The notes below the pieces were generated by a model. That model was not told the origin of the DNA. It did no database searches and was given only the letters and a program-made list of their open reading frames with translations. Of a stretch of 40,143 nt of DNA, positions 31,692-40,065 are shown piece by piece. The stretch's first letter is position 1, and the number at the start of each line of letters is the position of its first letter. The stretch is from Clostridiales bacterium. GTDB lineage: Bacteria; Bacillota; Clostridia; Lachnospirales; WQUN01. The DNA is taken from contig JAISZB010000063.1 in assembly GCA_031269465.1 (NCBI GenBank), positions 1 through 40,143 of the forward strand, written 5' to 3'. Both the position numbers and the translations under genes were made by a program.

Positions 31692-33581
31692 TCAATTCGC
31701 CTGATAATATCCAGGCTGGTATCTGAGGATGTCCTCTCCGTCCGAGAACCCGTTGCCATTCGTATCAGGATTCAAAGGATCTGTGAGATAACTGTACAGC
31801 TCTGCATAGTCAGAGAGCCCGTCTTTGTCGGTATCAAAGCTCAGAGGATCTGTTTTAGCCTTTATTTCCTCCATATTGTTCAACCCGTCAATATCTGGAT
31901 CCTTCAATCCGTCAAGGACGCCTGTGCCTCCGGTGTCAGCCAGCGCAGGATCGGTGAAGGTTATCATGATTTCCTCGAAGTCTGTCAATCCGTCCTCGTC
32001 AGAGTCCAATTTCAAGTCGGAGGTGCCGCGCATTGCTTCATACCATGCGGGCAGGCCGTCAAAGTCGGAATCTGTGGAATCCAGCCTCGAATCATCTACA
32101 AATTGTCCGCTCGAGTGATCAATTTCAATGAAACCTTTGACAGACTCCCCATTGGGGCCGATTGCAGCCACAGTAATTTTATTCACTCCGAAAAGCAGCT
32201 GAGGATTTTCTATGGACCATCTGGAGCCAGGCTCAATAGAGCCTTTGTCAAGAGGGAGGTTGCCCGATTTTATCTCGTAGCTTAGCGACACCGGGGTAAA
32301 ATCGCCGATGATCCTGCCGCTTATGGAATCCAGCTCGATTTCCGAGGCATAAATTCCCGTTTCAAGAAGCGTAAGTCCAGCAGTTTCAAAAATGATTGCG
32401 GGAACGCCGTCATCCAGCGGATCTTCTGAATCAGGCGCTTGCGCATCTGGCTTCAGAAACAGTCCGGACTCAGATTCGTTAGCTTCTATCTCGCCTATTT
32501 TTATTTCCTCTCCGACAATCCAGACATTATATTTACGGTTTGGCAAGATTTTCACTTCAAATGAGCCGTTTTGATCAGTGCGCCCGAAAAAGGCGGCCTT
32601 TTCTGATTCAAACCTCAAGATTCCAGCTTCAAGCGGAGTATCAGAAGCTTTATACGCAGAACCCGATACGTATATCGCCTTCTCCAAGGCCAACGGTTCA
32701 TCCGCCAAAGGATTCTGAGACCTGTAGGCGAAGGTTGACGCCGCATTGTCGCCGCTTTCAATTAAAAGTATGACCTCGCCTTCTATCGCTTCGAATGAGT
32801 AGCTTCCATACTTGTCCAGCTTTTCAGATGCCAGGGTTTTTCCGTCGGAATTGCGGATGAGGGTTGCCTGAGCCTCTGCGGCTGCTTGCCCGTCAATTGA
32901 AGCGAATCCTTTGATTCCCTCGTTCTTGGAAAAAACCGCGTCAAAGTAATTTGCCATAATGGTGTAGGCTTCCGCCCTTGTTATTTTGTTCAGGGGTTTG
33001 AATTCTTTATCTGGATAACCAGCTATAACTCCCGCTCTTACAGATTCTGCAATGCTTGAGTAAGACCAGCGATATTCGCTGACATCAGGAAAAGAAGCGA
33101 TAAGCGTCGGATCTCCGGCGCTTTGCAAGGCTGAGCTGGCTCTGGTCAGCATTGAGGCGAATTCCTCCCTGGTTATAGTTTCGTCAGGATGGAAAGTGCC
33201 GTCAGCATAGCCCGCAATTATGCCGCTCTTCCTTGATATTTCAACGCAGGCATATAAACTGTGGCCTCTGGTGTCTGAAAATGCGGAGGCCGATATATTC
33301 TTTGCCGCGGCGTCGATGAGCGCCTTGGGCATGTTAGCCCTCAACACCAGCTCCGCAGCTTCCGCCCTCGTCAGCAATTCATCCGGGGAGAAGCTTTTTC
33401 CGGATGCCCGCGATTGATTTCCTAAACCGAGCGTCTCCAGCCTGTCAATGAATCTTCTCGCCCAGTGCTCCTCCACATCAGGGTAAATGCTTGTGTCCGC
33501 AGCCATGTAGACGGCTATTCTGCTCAACAGCAACGCCATTATCAGAATCAGCGGTGCCAAAACTTTTTTATAACCTCTCAT
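31692..33581 (-). CDS. SLH-domain cell-surface protein with calcium-binding (thrombospondin type 3-like) repeats
   Basis: The 629-residue product has a signal sequence or anchor (APLILIMALLLSRIAVYMAA, about 8-27), then three S-layer homology domains (about 30-200) with the recurrent FsPDE.lTRAEa pattern (FSPDELLTRAEAAEL; FHPDETITREEFASM; FKPLNKITRAEAYTI) that bind pyruvylated wall polymer. The middle has beta-sandwich segments like carboxypeptidase-regulatory domains (DKYGSYSFEAIEGEV; TDQNGSFEVKILPN). The C-terminus has about five DxDxDGLxDxxE calcium loops (DSDFDGLPAWYE, DSDEDGLTDFEE, DPDIDGLNNMEE, DTDKDGLSDYAE, DTNGNGFSDGED). It is a wall-anchored surface protein; the ligand is unknown. I chose ATG 33581, which has GGGGGG eight bases upstream, over an in-frame ATG at 33635. 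Confidence 0.9.
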   Translation of the reverse strand: MRGYKKVLAPLILIMALLLSRIAVYMAADTSIYPDVEEHWARRFIDRLETLGLGNQSRASGKSFSPDELLTRAEAAELVLRANMPKALIDAAAKNISASAFSDTRGHSLYACVEISRKSGIIAGYADGTFHPDETITREEFASMLTRASSALQSAGDPTLIASFPDVSEYRWSYSSIAESVRAGVIAGYPDKEFKPLNKITRAEAYTIMANYFDAVFSKNEGIKGFASIDGQAAAEAQATLIRNSDGKTLASEKLDKYGSYSFEAIEGEVILLIESGDNAASTFAYRSQNPLADEPLALEKAIYVSGSAYKASDTPLEAGILRFESEKAAFFGRTDQNGSFEVKILPNRKYNVWIVGEEIKIGEIEANESESGLFLKPDAQAPDSEDPLDDGVPAIIFETAGLTLLETGIYASEIELDSISGRIIGDFTPVSLSYEIKSGNLPLDKGSIEPGSRWSIENPQLLFGVNKITVAAIGPNGESVKGFIEIDHSSGQFVDDSRLDSTDSDFDGLPAWYEAMRGTSDLKLDSDEDGLTDFEEIMITFTDPALADTGGTGVLDGLKDPDIDGLNNMEEIKAKTDPLSFDTDKDGLSDYAELYSYLTDPLNPDTNGNGFSDGEDILRYQPGYYQAN

Positions 33582-33669
33582 TTCCTTAACCCCCCCAAAG
33601 ATTCCGGTGATTTTATTGATATTATTTTTCGCCATTTATCGGCATCCTATTTTAATTTTATAGTTTTTA

Positions 33670-33699
33670 TTGCACAAAGTCAATAGAAAGTGCTATAAT
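33670..33699 (+). promoter_or_regulatory. Possible promoter toward the protease gene or a small RNA
   Basis: TTGCAC (33670-33675) and TATAAT (33694-33699) with 18-bp spacing. The next plus-strand gene begins at 34115, so the leader would be over 400 nt. An AGGAGGT near 33761 has no good start codon after it. I see no known riboswitch in 33700-34114. Confidence 0.35.
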
Positions 33700-34114
33700 G
33701 CAGTGATGTATGACAATAAGCCGTTTAACGCGATAAATGCCCTTTCTGGGTTTAATCACAGGAGGTTAATAAATCGTCTTGCTTTTTGTGGAATATAACT
33801 GCATTTATTCCATATAATACCTTCTAATAGACATAGATAAAAGAAATTATACTCTAAAGCATACATATCCATCTCTGTAGGGTTTTTTTAAATTAATATC
33901 TTTACTTGAGTCAAATCCCTGTCTTTCTCGTATATATATGAGGGTGGCATTAGTATTTCTACAAATTTGTTTACATAAATGGCATCACAAGGCATTTCAA
34001 TTGAAGCAGTTTAATGTATGCATTATCAAGTACTTAAACTGATTAATGGCTAAATCTTTTGCCGCTCAGGATTTTCTTTCGCTGTGCGGCGTATTAAAAA
34101 CGGGGGTGACTTAA

Positions 34115-36196
34115 ATGCGCAATCTATCTAGAAGATTTCCAAGCCTCATCGCGGTTCTGGCTCTTCTGGCCTTTCCAGGCTGCCTTTCCGCCTCGGCGGA
34201 TTCAGACGTTTCAGAATCAAGGGCGAACGTAGGATTCGCCTCAGGCATTTTAGACGCGGCGCCAATTGCTAATGCTGGTTCGGCTGCCTTCCAGCAAGGA
34301 AGCACCTTTGCTGAAAATCCCGAAGACGCAGTCGGCATGGTTATTCTTTATGATGAATATGGGATGGAAATTTCGAGAGGAAGCGCTTTTGCCATATCAG
34401 ACTCCGGCCTTGTCGCCACCAATTTCCACTGCGTCATTGGAAACGGCGGCAATAGCGCAAAGGTATCATTCAAGGGATCGAGCGGGGCAGTTAAGGAGTA
34501 CCGAGTCGCAAGCGTATACAACTACTCTCAGACCCTCGATCTGGCCATACTGCGCATCGACGCTTCGAATATTCCAACGCTTAAGCTGGGAAACTCCGAC
34601 AGCTTGAAGGCTGGGCAGACGATAAAGCTGATTGGCACTCCGCTCGGCCTTGAAGACTTCAGAGAAAGCATCACTGCGGGCAATATCACAAGCATCATCT
34701 CCAGATACGGTTCAAAGGAAGTGCTCTGCAATATAACCGCTTTTAGCGGAAACAGCGGAGGTCCGATAATCAACGGCGCCCAGGAGGCTGTGGGAATCAC
34801 ATCGGCGAAGTACGACGACAGCACCGGTTTTGTAAGCGGAATACCGATAAATTACTTGAAGCCTCTCCTTGCCTACGACCTTAGCCTGTCGGTAAGGATG
34901 GCGAATGACAATGCCGTTTATGGAGTGCTGGAAACCGGAAAGCCTGGATTTGCGTTCGGACGCATATCAGAAGGCTCAATTTCAGAGACAGCTCCAGCGT
35001 TCCTCTACTCCGAGCCGTACAGCTACACCCTCTATGACGCTCCAGCGGGGATATACATAGCAAAGCAGGCTGAAAGCGAAAGCATCTTCAACTTTAACTA
35101 CTGGAAAGCCTCTGAAATGGATTCAGATTCTCTTGATGAAAGCGAAGCCGTCTCCAGCGGCGATGATTACATAAGCCAGGATTCCTTCTGGGGCTTGATC
35201 CATGAATACGACGGCAATATCTACACATACGGCGAATTTTCCGGTTACAGCTACGACTCTAAGCCGTACGCCCGCTTCAGCACAGGAGACTCCATAAGCT
35301 ATGCCAGTGAGGGCAGCGCCAAGATCATAGAGCATGCCCGATATGAGATGGAGAATCACCTGAAAAGCGGATATGCCATTGAAGTAAAAAGCGATCCTCT
35401 GACTATCAGCCTCTTATCCTATTCAGAGGGAAAACTAAAGGGTGAATCGGCGGTTTTCAGCCAAAACGACGGAAAAATAGTTTTCAGCACTTACCAAGGC
35501 GGAGTGCTTGAAGGTCCTCGCGCTGAAATGGCAGTTGCCGGCACGGTCAGGGAGCTGACATATAGAAAAGGCGTTCCTTCAGGCGACTGGGCTTCTGTAA
35601 ATTTAGCCTCCAGCAAGAAGTTTTCAATTCAAAAGAACGCTTTCGGCGATGTCACGCTTGAAAACAAGCTTATGAAGTACACTGTATCCATTTACCATGA
35701 TGGCATGATAGAGCTTAAATCCCTTGATTATGAATTGAAAGCGGATAAATACGGGACAGTGGAGATTCTCAACTCCTCTGGCGACAGCTTCGGCGCTAAG
35801 CTCGCCTCCGCGATGGGAGGAACCTGCGGCGACTTCGTCTATCTTTACGACGCGAATCAGAACCGGATCTCCGCGCGCATAAATGAAAAATCCAGGGAAA
35901 TGTATTTAGGCGAGCTGGCAAGCGACAGTTGCTATGACGGCTTTAATGGAAAAGCGGGAGCTGTACTTGACTACTCGGATTTGTATGCTGGCCAGATGAA
36001 ATCGAATAAAGTCACTGGAAAAGGCGCTTACTTCAAGAAGTCTGACATGAGCCTGTATGTAGGCGCTCTTGATAGCAAAGCGCCAAAGGGAAGGGGGATT
36101 CTTTTCGAGCAGTACTTTCCTCATGTCAGATATGGCATTTGGGATGGATATGTCCAAACTCAATTCTTTGAGAAAGAGTTCGAGGAGGCTTGGTAA
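34115..36196 (+). CDS. Secreted trypsin-like serine protease with C-terminal MORN-like repeats
   Basis: The 693-residue product has a signal peptide (SLIAVLALLAFPGCLSASA); the Cys at 23 might allow lipid attachment though the lipobox is poor. Residues ~70-260 form a trypsin-like (HtrA-type) protease with all three catalytic residues: His105 (VATNFHCVIG), Asp142 (TLDLAILRI) and Ser214 (FSGNSGGPII). There is no PDZ domain. The large remaining part (about 270-690) is rich in Tyr/Gly and ends in MORN-like units such as YAGQMKSNKVTGKGAYF and YVGALDSKAPKGRGILF. MORN repeats behind a trypsin domain are uncommon as far as I know. The start has GGGGGTGA five bases upstream. A terminator follows at 36336. 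The target is unknown. Confidence 0.85.
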   Translation: MRNLSRRFPSLIAVLALLAFPGCLSASADSDVSESRANVGFASGILDAAPIANAGSAAFQQGSTFAENPEDAVGMVILYDEYGMEISRGSAFAISDSGLVATNFHCVIGNGGNSAKVSFKGSSGAVKEYRVASVYNYSQTLDLAILRIDASNIPTLKLGNSDSLKAGQTIKLIGTPLGLEDFRESITAGNITSIISRYGSKEVLCNITAFSGNSGGPIINGAQEAVGITSAKYDDSTGFVSGIPINYLKPLLAYDLSLSVRMANDNAVYGVLETGKPGFAFGRISEGSISETAPAFLYSEPYSYTLYDAPAGIYIAKQAESESIFNFNYWKASEMDSDSLDESEAVSSGDDYISQDSFWGLIHEYDGNIYTYGEFSGYSYDSKPYARFSTGDSISYASEGSAKIIEHARYEMENHLKSGYAIEVKSDPLTISLLSYSEGKLKGESAVFSQNDGKIVFSTYQGGVLEGPRAEMAVAGTVRELTYRKGVPSGDWASVNLASSKKFSIQKNAFGDVTLENKLMKYTVSIYHDGMIELKSLDYELKADKYGTVEILNSSGDSFGAKLASAMGGTCGDFVYLYDANQNRISARINEKSREMYLGELASDSCYDGFNGKAGAVLDYSDLYAGQMKSNKVTGKGAYFKKSDMSLYVGALDSKAPKGRGILFEQYFPHVRYGIWDGYVQTQFFEKEFEEAW

Positions 36197-36227
36197 GTTC
36201 TTTTCTTAAATGTAAAAGCCTAAGACA

Positions 36228-36320
36228 TGCTGATAATCAGTCAAAAGTCCAGATGCTAGATCTTGCTTTCAAATGAGTCATTGAATAATCAAGCATCAAA
36301 ATAGGGACTTTCCAATGCGC
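36228..36320. repeat. Palindromic repeat family, remnant
   Basis: GCTGATAATCAGTCAAAAGT and ATAATCAAGCATCAAAATAG match the outer parts of the family; the centre is gone. Confidence 0.5.
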
Positions 36321-36335
36321 ATAATTATAGATAAT

Positions 36336-36370
36336 AAACAGGGCCTTGAGAATGTCAGGACCCTGTTTTC
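36336..36370 (+). terminator. Rho-independent terminator after the protease gene
   Basis: AAACAGGG / CCCTGTTT with a 17-nt loop, followed by TTC, 140 bp beyond the stop codon. A modest stem, with the T-tract partly in the stem. The stretch 36371-36760 has only a short minus-strand fragment (DPQDVIEDIANHPLVLIQVN) that I cannot place. Confidence 0.55.
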
Positions 36371-36760
36371 ATGCGTATCACGCTTCAAAAAGTCAGGAAA
36401 GCTGCAGTGCTAAATGCATGATGACTTAGCATATAGAAATAAAAGCAATTGAAACATTTGCCGGAATAAGTGAGACTGCTAAGGCCTGAAATGCGGTGTA
36501 AAGCCTGCTTAGCAGCATGGATGCCGCTGCAAAATCACTACATATTTCTTTAATTCCGGCCTTTTAGCGACTTGCCCCCTTAATCCTTACGTTCGTTAAA
36601 GATAACTCTGAAAAGTGACGAGATTCCTTTGTAAGTAACGACTCTCCTCGAGATTCACCTGAATCAAAACCAACGGATGATTGGCAATATCCTCTATCAC
36701 ATCCTGCGGATCTTTAGTTTGCATTTAGCGACAGAAACCTTGCTCATGTCTAAATCCTCT

Positions 36761-37508
36761 TCATTTGGTAATGCAAATGCTGATATTATCACCTATTGCG
36801 GTATAATATGTTTGCTCATAGTCACAGAATTCATTTACCGCATCAGCGACTGAACCAAAATCTTCATTGAAAAAACTAAAATCACTCCTCCTAGTACAAG
36901 CTTTGGATAGAAAAACCTTAATCGTCTAGAGTGGGCTGATACAAATCAAAATCTAAATTAACAAAAACAAATGCATCGTCTATTCCAATTGCAGTTTCAG
37001 GGAAAAAACCTTTCTTGATATTATATATTCAGGATGAGTGAACCCATTTATGTCGAAAGTTGTGTAATTAAAAAATTTTGATCATAGTTACTGCTGATTT
37101 TTGGATCAGACTCTAAACTGCGGTTATAGAATCCCTCAAAAGTATCAAATAAATACAGAGTTCTTTCTGGGAAACACCGATTTAGCTGACGCGCAAAATA
37201 CCCCTCAAAAACTCCTCACTCTGCAACGCTTCCAGCAATATTTCTCTTGTGTAAAATATCAGCTTGTCTTCTGACTGAAATGCAGTCGTTATCATAATCT
37301 TATCGTATGTAAGCAAATTGAGCTCTTCAGGAGCATAGCAGCGCACACCAATAATATCAGCTTCCTGAAGAGCAGGATTTTTGTCAACAAATCCAATCAC
37401 CTCGAAACAGGATTTATTTGGAGGTGTAATTATGCTTTGCTGGTATAGTAATTCTTGCAAAAACTTTCTGTCGCTGTTTACGGCTCCATAAAGCAAAATA
37501 CGTTTCAT
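36761..37508 (-). pseudogene. Decayed TylF/MycF-like methyltransferase with N-terminal Rossmann-like domain
   Basis: An intact start (AGAGGG then ATG at 37508) leads into MKRILLYGAVNSDRKFL and FEVIGFVDKNPALQ, a nucleotide-binding-like domain as found in front of many sugar-cluster methyltransferases, ending at a stop at 37182. Beyond it, in shifting frames, I can read FPERTLYLFDTFEGF, then ETAIGIDDAFVFVNLDFDLY, then FYPKLVLGGVILV, then DFGSVADAVNEFCDYEQTYY and NISICITK stop. These are the successive blocks of TylF/macrocin O-methyltransferase-type proteins. The SAM-binding core (usually '..ELGVYxG') is deleted between the two domains, and several frameshifts and stops occur. It was probably part of a polysaccharide or glycan cluster now lost. 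Confidence 0.7.
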
Positions 37509-37607
37509 ATGACCCTCTACTCGAAAATGTATTCGACAGTCAAAATGTAATATTTTTGTTACATCTTCATGATTATATGACAGTTGATTCAAAACTTAGA
37601 ACGTTTA

Positions 37608-37752
37608 GAGCCGCTCCAATTTTTGGGTCTTTAAACTTAGCTGGGCAACAAGCAAGAATGCGTCATGTAAGAACCTTGTAAAATCAGCGCTTGAGTCATT
37701 GGACACAGGGCAGTACCCGCTAGAATTTAAAGACCCCAATTTTGAGCCGCTC
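37608..37752. repeat. Short inverted-repeat element (MITE-like)
   Basis: Left arm GAGCCGCTCCAATTTTTGGG-TCTTTAAA (37608-37634) and right arm TTTAAAGACCCCAATTTTGA-GCCGCTC (37726-37752) are inverted repeats of about 27 bp with a few mismatches, 145 bp in all. It is unrelated to the common palindromic family. A plus-strand frame stays open across the right arm (ESLDTGQYPLEFKDPNFEPL in part, ending near 37818) but has no start. It lies between the decayed methyltransferase and the BlaI promoter. Confidence 0.6.
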
Positions 37753-37863
37753 GTCCAATGGGCGGGCGCGGCATTGGCGCTTTTTCAGACATCTCCATAT
37801 CCGGGCACAGCTTTCTGAATACCTCGCACGCCTAGTATTTTACTGTATCCGTCCATTATTCTA

Positions 37864-37900
37864 TTGACGCATCGTTACCAATGTAGTATAATTAACTACA
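37864..37900 (+). promoter_or_regulatory. Promoter with overlapping BlaI-type operator
   Basis: TTGACG (37864-37869) and TATAAT (37887-37892) have 17-bp spacing. The dyad TGTAGT-N7-ACTACA (37882-37900) covers the -10 box; BlaI/MecI operators have the same TGTA/TACA half-site character. The repressor gene starts 29 bp downstream, so the operon is probably self-repressed. Confidence 0.8.
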
Positions 37901-37928
37901 TCCTTAGTGATGAATGGAGGCGATGAAA

Positions 37929-38306
37929 ATGAACGCGACGATAACTGACGCGGAATTAGAGGTAATGAAGGTACTCTGGCGCGAGAACCGACCCGTGCTG
38001 TTCACTGACATTCGGCTCGAACTGGAAGAGACTAAGAAATGGAAAACGTCTACGATACAGACTCTTGTCTACAGATTGCGCGATAAGGGCGTGATACATT
38101 CAATACCGGGGAGTATGGCGCGGTATGTGACAGACGTGCCGAAAGCAGAGTATCTGCGCTCCGAGGGGCAGAGCTTTATCGACAAGCTATTTGACGGCAG
38201 CGCAAGAAACCTTGTAGCCGCGCTCTGTCAAAACGGGCAGTTGACCGAACAGGACATAGCGGAACTGCGCGATTATTTTAACGCGGGAGGTGACGGCAAT
38301 GGCTGA
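37929..38306 (+). CDS. blaI: BlaI/MecI-family transcriptional repressor
   Basis: The 125-residue product is a winged-helix repressor: ITDAELEVMKVLWRENRPVL, then the recognition region KWKTSTIQTLVYRLRDKGVI (about 36-55) and a C-terminal dimer domain with LVAALCQNGQLTEQDIAEL. BlaI-type proteins bind TACA/TGTA dyads and are inactivated by cleavage when the partner BlaR1 senses a signal. I chose ATG 37929, eight bases after GGAGG; two earlier in-frame ATGs (37914, 37923) are too near or upstream of that site. Its last 8 bases overlap the partner's start (ATGGCTGA). A matching operator lies upstream. Confidence 0.93.
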   Translation: MNATITDAELEVMKVLWRENRPVLFTDIRLELEETKKWKTSTIQTLVYRLRDKGVIHSIPGSMARYVTDVPKAEYLRSEGQSFIDKLFDGSARNLVAALCQNGQLTEQDIAELRDYFNAGGDGNG

Positions 38307-39984
38307 CGCCGTTCGCACAATAATCGTAATGTCTATTACGGGCGGCGCATTGACGCTGTTGATTTTGATCGTCAAGCCGCTGATCAAGGACAGGCTGCCG
38401 AAGTCGGCGCAATACGCGCTGTGGCTCGTTGTGCTGGCGGCGCTGCTTGTGCCTGTGTCGAAATTGGTGACGATTCCGGCAAATCCGGTGGAGTTCAGGC
38501 CGTTGAGCGTTGCAGTCGAGCAAAATCTCAAGACCAGCGAGGAAGAAAAAGGCTACAACACTGACATCGTCGCTTCGCCCCTTCAAGAAGAAAATACGGG
38601 AAAAAGTATAACGTTTTACACATCGCCGGTGACGGCAGCGTTCACATTTTTCTCCCTATTCTATCCATTCGGGGCATTGTTTTTTCTGTTTTGCCACGTT
38701 ATGGGCTACGAGATGTTTATCGGCAAATTGCGCCGGACTCGAACGCTTACGGACATTGCCGCGCCCGTGCGGGTTTACAGGAGCGGGGCTGCCGCGATGC
38801 CTATGCTTATAGGTTTATTTCGCCCGGTGATTGTTCTGCCTGACCGCGATTATGCTTATGATCAGCTCCGCTGCGTGCTCTCCCACGAGCTGACGCACCT
38901 TCGGCGACGCGACGTGTTCATCAAATGGCTGTCGGTGCTCGCGGGAGCGGCGCATTGGTTCAATCCACTTGTCTATATCGCCCGGCGCGAGCTTGCCCGC
39001 GCCTGTGAATTGTCCTGTGACGAGGCCGTTATCCGCAAGCTGGATGATCGCGGCAGAAAGGAATATGGCAACACTCTGCTCTCGCTTGCCGCTCAAAGCC
39101 GTCTGCCGCGAGCGGTCGTGTCAACGACTATGGTTGAGGGCAAGGAAGATTTAAAAGAAAGGCTTGGAGCGATTATGAAAAGCAAGAAATACACTCGCTC
39201 CTCGATTTTACTTTCGGCAGCGCTGATTGCCGCCGCCGTGCTGATCGCGTGCGCGCTTGGCTCTGGACAGTCCGGGAAAAACAGCAAAATTTTCTTCACT
39301 AGCGGAGAAGAGCGCGTAATTGCGTCCTTTGGAGCGCTGGCTTCATCTGATTACGCCGATGTTACAGTCAAGTTCTCAGAAGCCACAGGATTTATTACCG
39401 AATATATGATTTCTGTAAGCAACGAAGGTACGGGAATTGAGGAAAAGCTGATTAAAGTCGGCGAAACGCACACCTTTGCTGTCAGCGGATACAACGCAAC
39501 GACAGTCAGAGCAAAAGCGTCTGCCGATAGAACCGGCCACGCTTACGCAACATTTGAAGTCTCACAGGCAAAATCCGAAGCCGTGTCGAAGATTGGCATA
39601 ATCCCCGACGAGGATATGGCCTCAGGCATCTGTTACTTTATCTCAGATGTCAATATTGCCGCAGGGACATTTAATGCTGAGCAGGTCAAGTGGCTGTCGG
39701 CGGAACGCGACGCGGACGAGCTAAGTGAACTTGGAGTTGACCCTGGCAGCCTGCCGAATGGATTTTATCTCCACAACTTGGGCTTGGGAGTAAAAAGTTA
39801 CGGCATTAGCCCGAATACGCTCATTTTTGCCCTTGATTGGAACAACAACGGCCAAACGTATAAAACGATTGACTTAGCGGAGTTCGCGGCAATCGTGGAC
39901 GGGCGTGAAGAGGGAGGTTCACTTTGGCGAGTTGCGCTTGGCGGCGGCGCAGCGCGACAGATTGCAGAACAGTATCTGCCCTAA
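38299..39984 (+). CDS. BlaR1/MecR1-like M56 metallopeptidase signal transducer with non-penicillin-binding sensor region
   Basis: The 561-residue membrane protein has helices near the N-terminus (about 10-30 and 38-55), around 112-135 and about 305-320. The cytoplasmic M56 zinc peptidase domain carries HELTH (LSHELTHLRRRD) and the third ligand segment ARACELSCDEAVI, and ends LGAIMKSKK. In BlaR1 the C-terminus outside the cell is a class D beta-lactamase-like sensor with SxxK. Here the last ~235 residues have no such motif; they read as beta-rich segments (EERVIASFGALASSDYADVT; DVNIAAGTFNAEQVKWLSAE), so the signal is probably not a beta-lactam. GGGAGG lies eight bases before ATG 38299. It overlaps the repressor by 8 bases and no beta-lactamase gene is near. 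Confidence 0.88.
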   Translation: MADAVRTIIVMSITGGALTLLILIVKPLIKDRLPKSAQYALWLVVLAALLVPVSKLVTIPANPVEFRPLSVAVEQNLKTSEEEKGYNTDIVASPLQEENTGKSITFYTSPVTAAFTFFSLFYPFGALFFLFCHVMGYEMFIGKLRRTRTLTDIAAPVRVYRSGAAAMPMLIGLFRPVIVLPDRDYAYDQLRCVLSHELTHLRRRDVFIKWLSVLAGAAHWFNPLVYIARRELARACELSCDEAVIRKLDDRGRKEYGNTLLSLAAQSRLPRAVVSTTMVEGKEDLKERLGAIMKSKKYTRSSILLSAALIAAAVLIACALGSGQSGKNSKIFFTSGEERVIASFGALASSDYADVTVKFSEATGFITEYMISVSNEGTGIEEKLIKVGETHTFAVSGYNATTVRAKASADRTGHAYATFEVSQAKSEAVSKIGIIPDEDMASGICYFISDVNIAAGTFNAEQVKWLSAERDADELSELGVDPGSLPNGFYLHNLGLGVKSYGISPNTLIFALDWNNNGQTYKTIDLAEFAAIVDGREEGGSLWRVALGGGAARQIAEQYLP

Positions 39985-39992
39985 TAGAGACT

Positions 39993-40030
39993 GCCTGCGG
40001 GGAAAACGGCTAACTTCCCTCCCCGCAGGC
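39993..40030 (+). terminator. Hairpin after the BlaI/BlaR-like operon
   Basis: GCCTGCGGGG / CCCCGCAGGC, a perfect 10-bp GC-rich stem with an 18-nt loop, 9 bp past the stop codon. No T-run follows, so it is a weak intrinsic terminator by sequence. Confidence 0.6.
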
Positions 40031-40065
40031 TCTACATCGCTCATCGCCGGCAAAAACGCGTCTCA

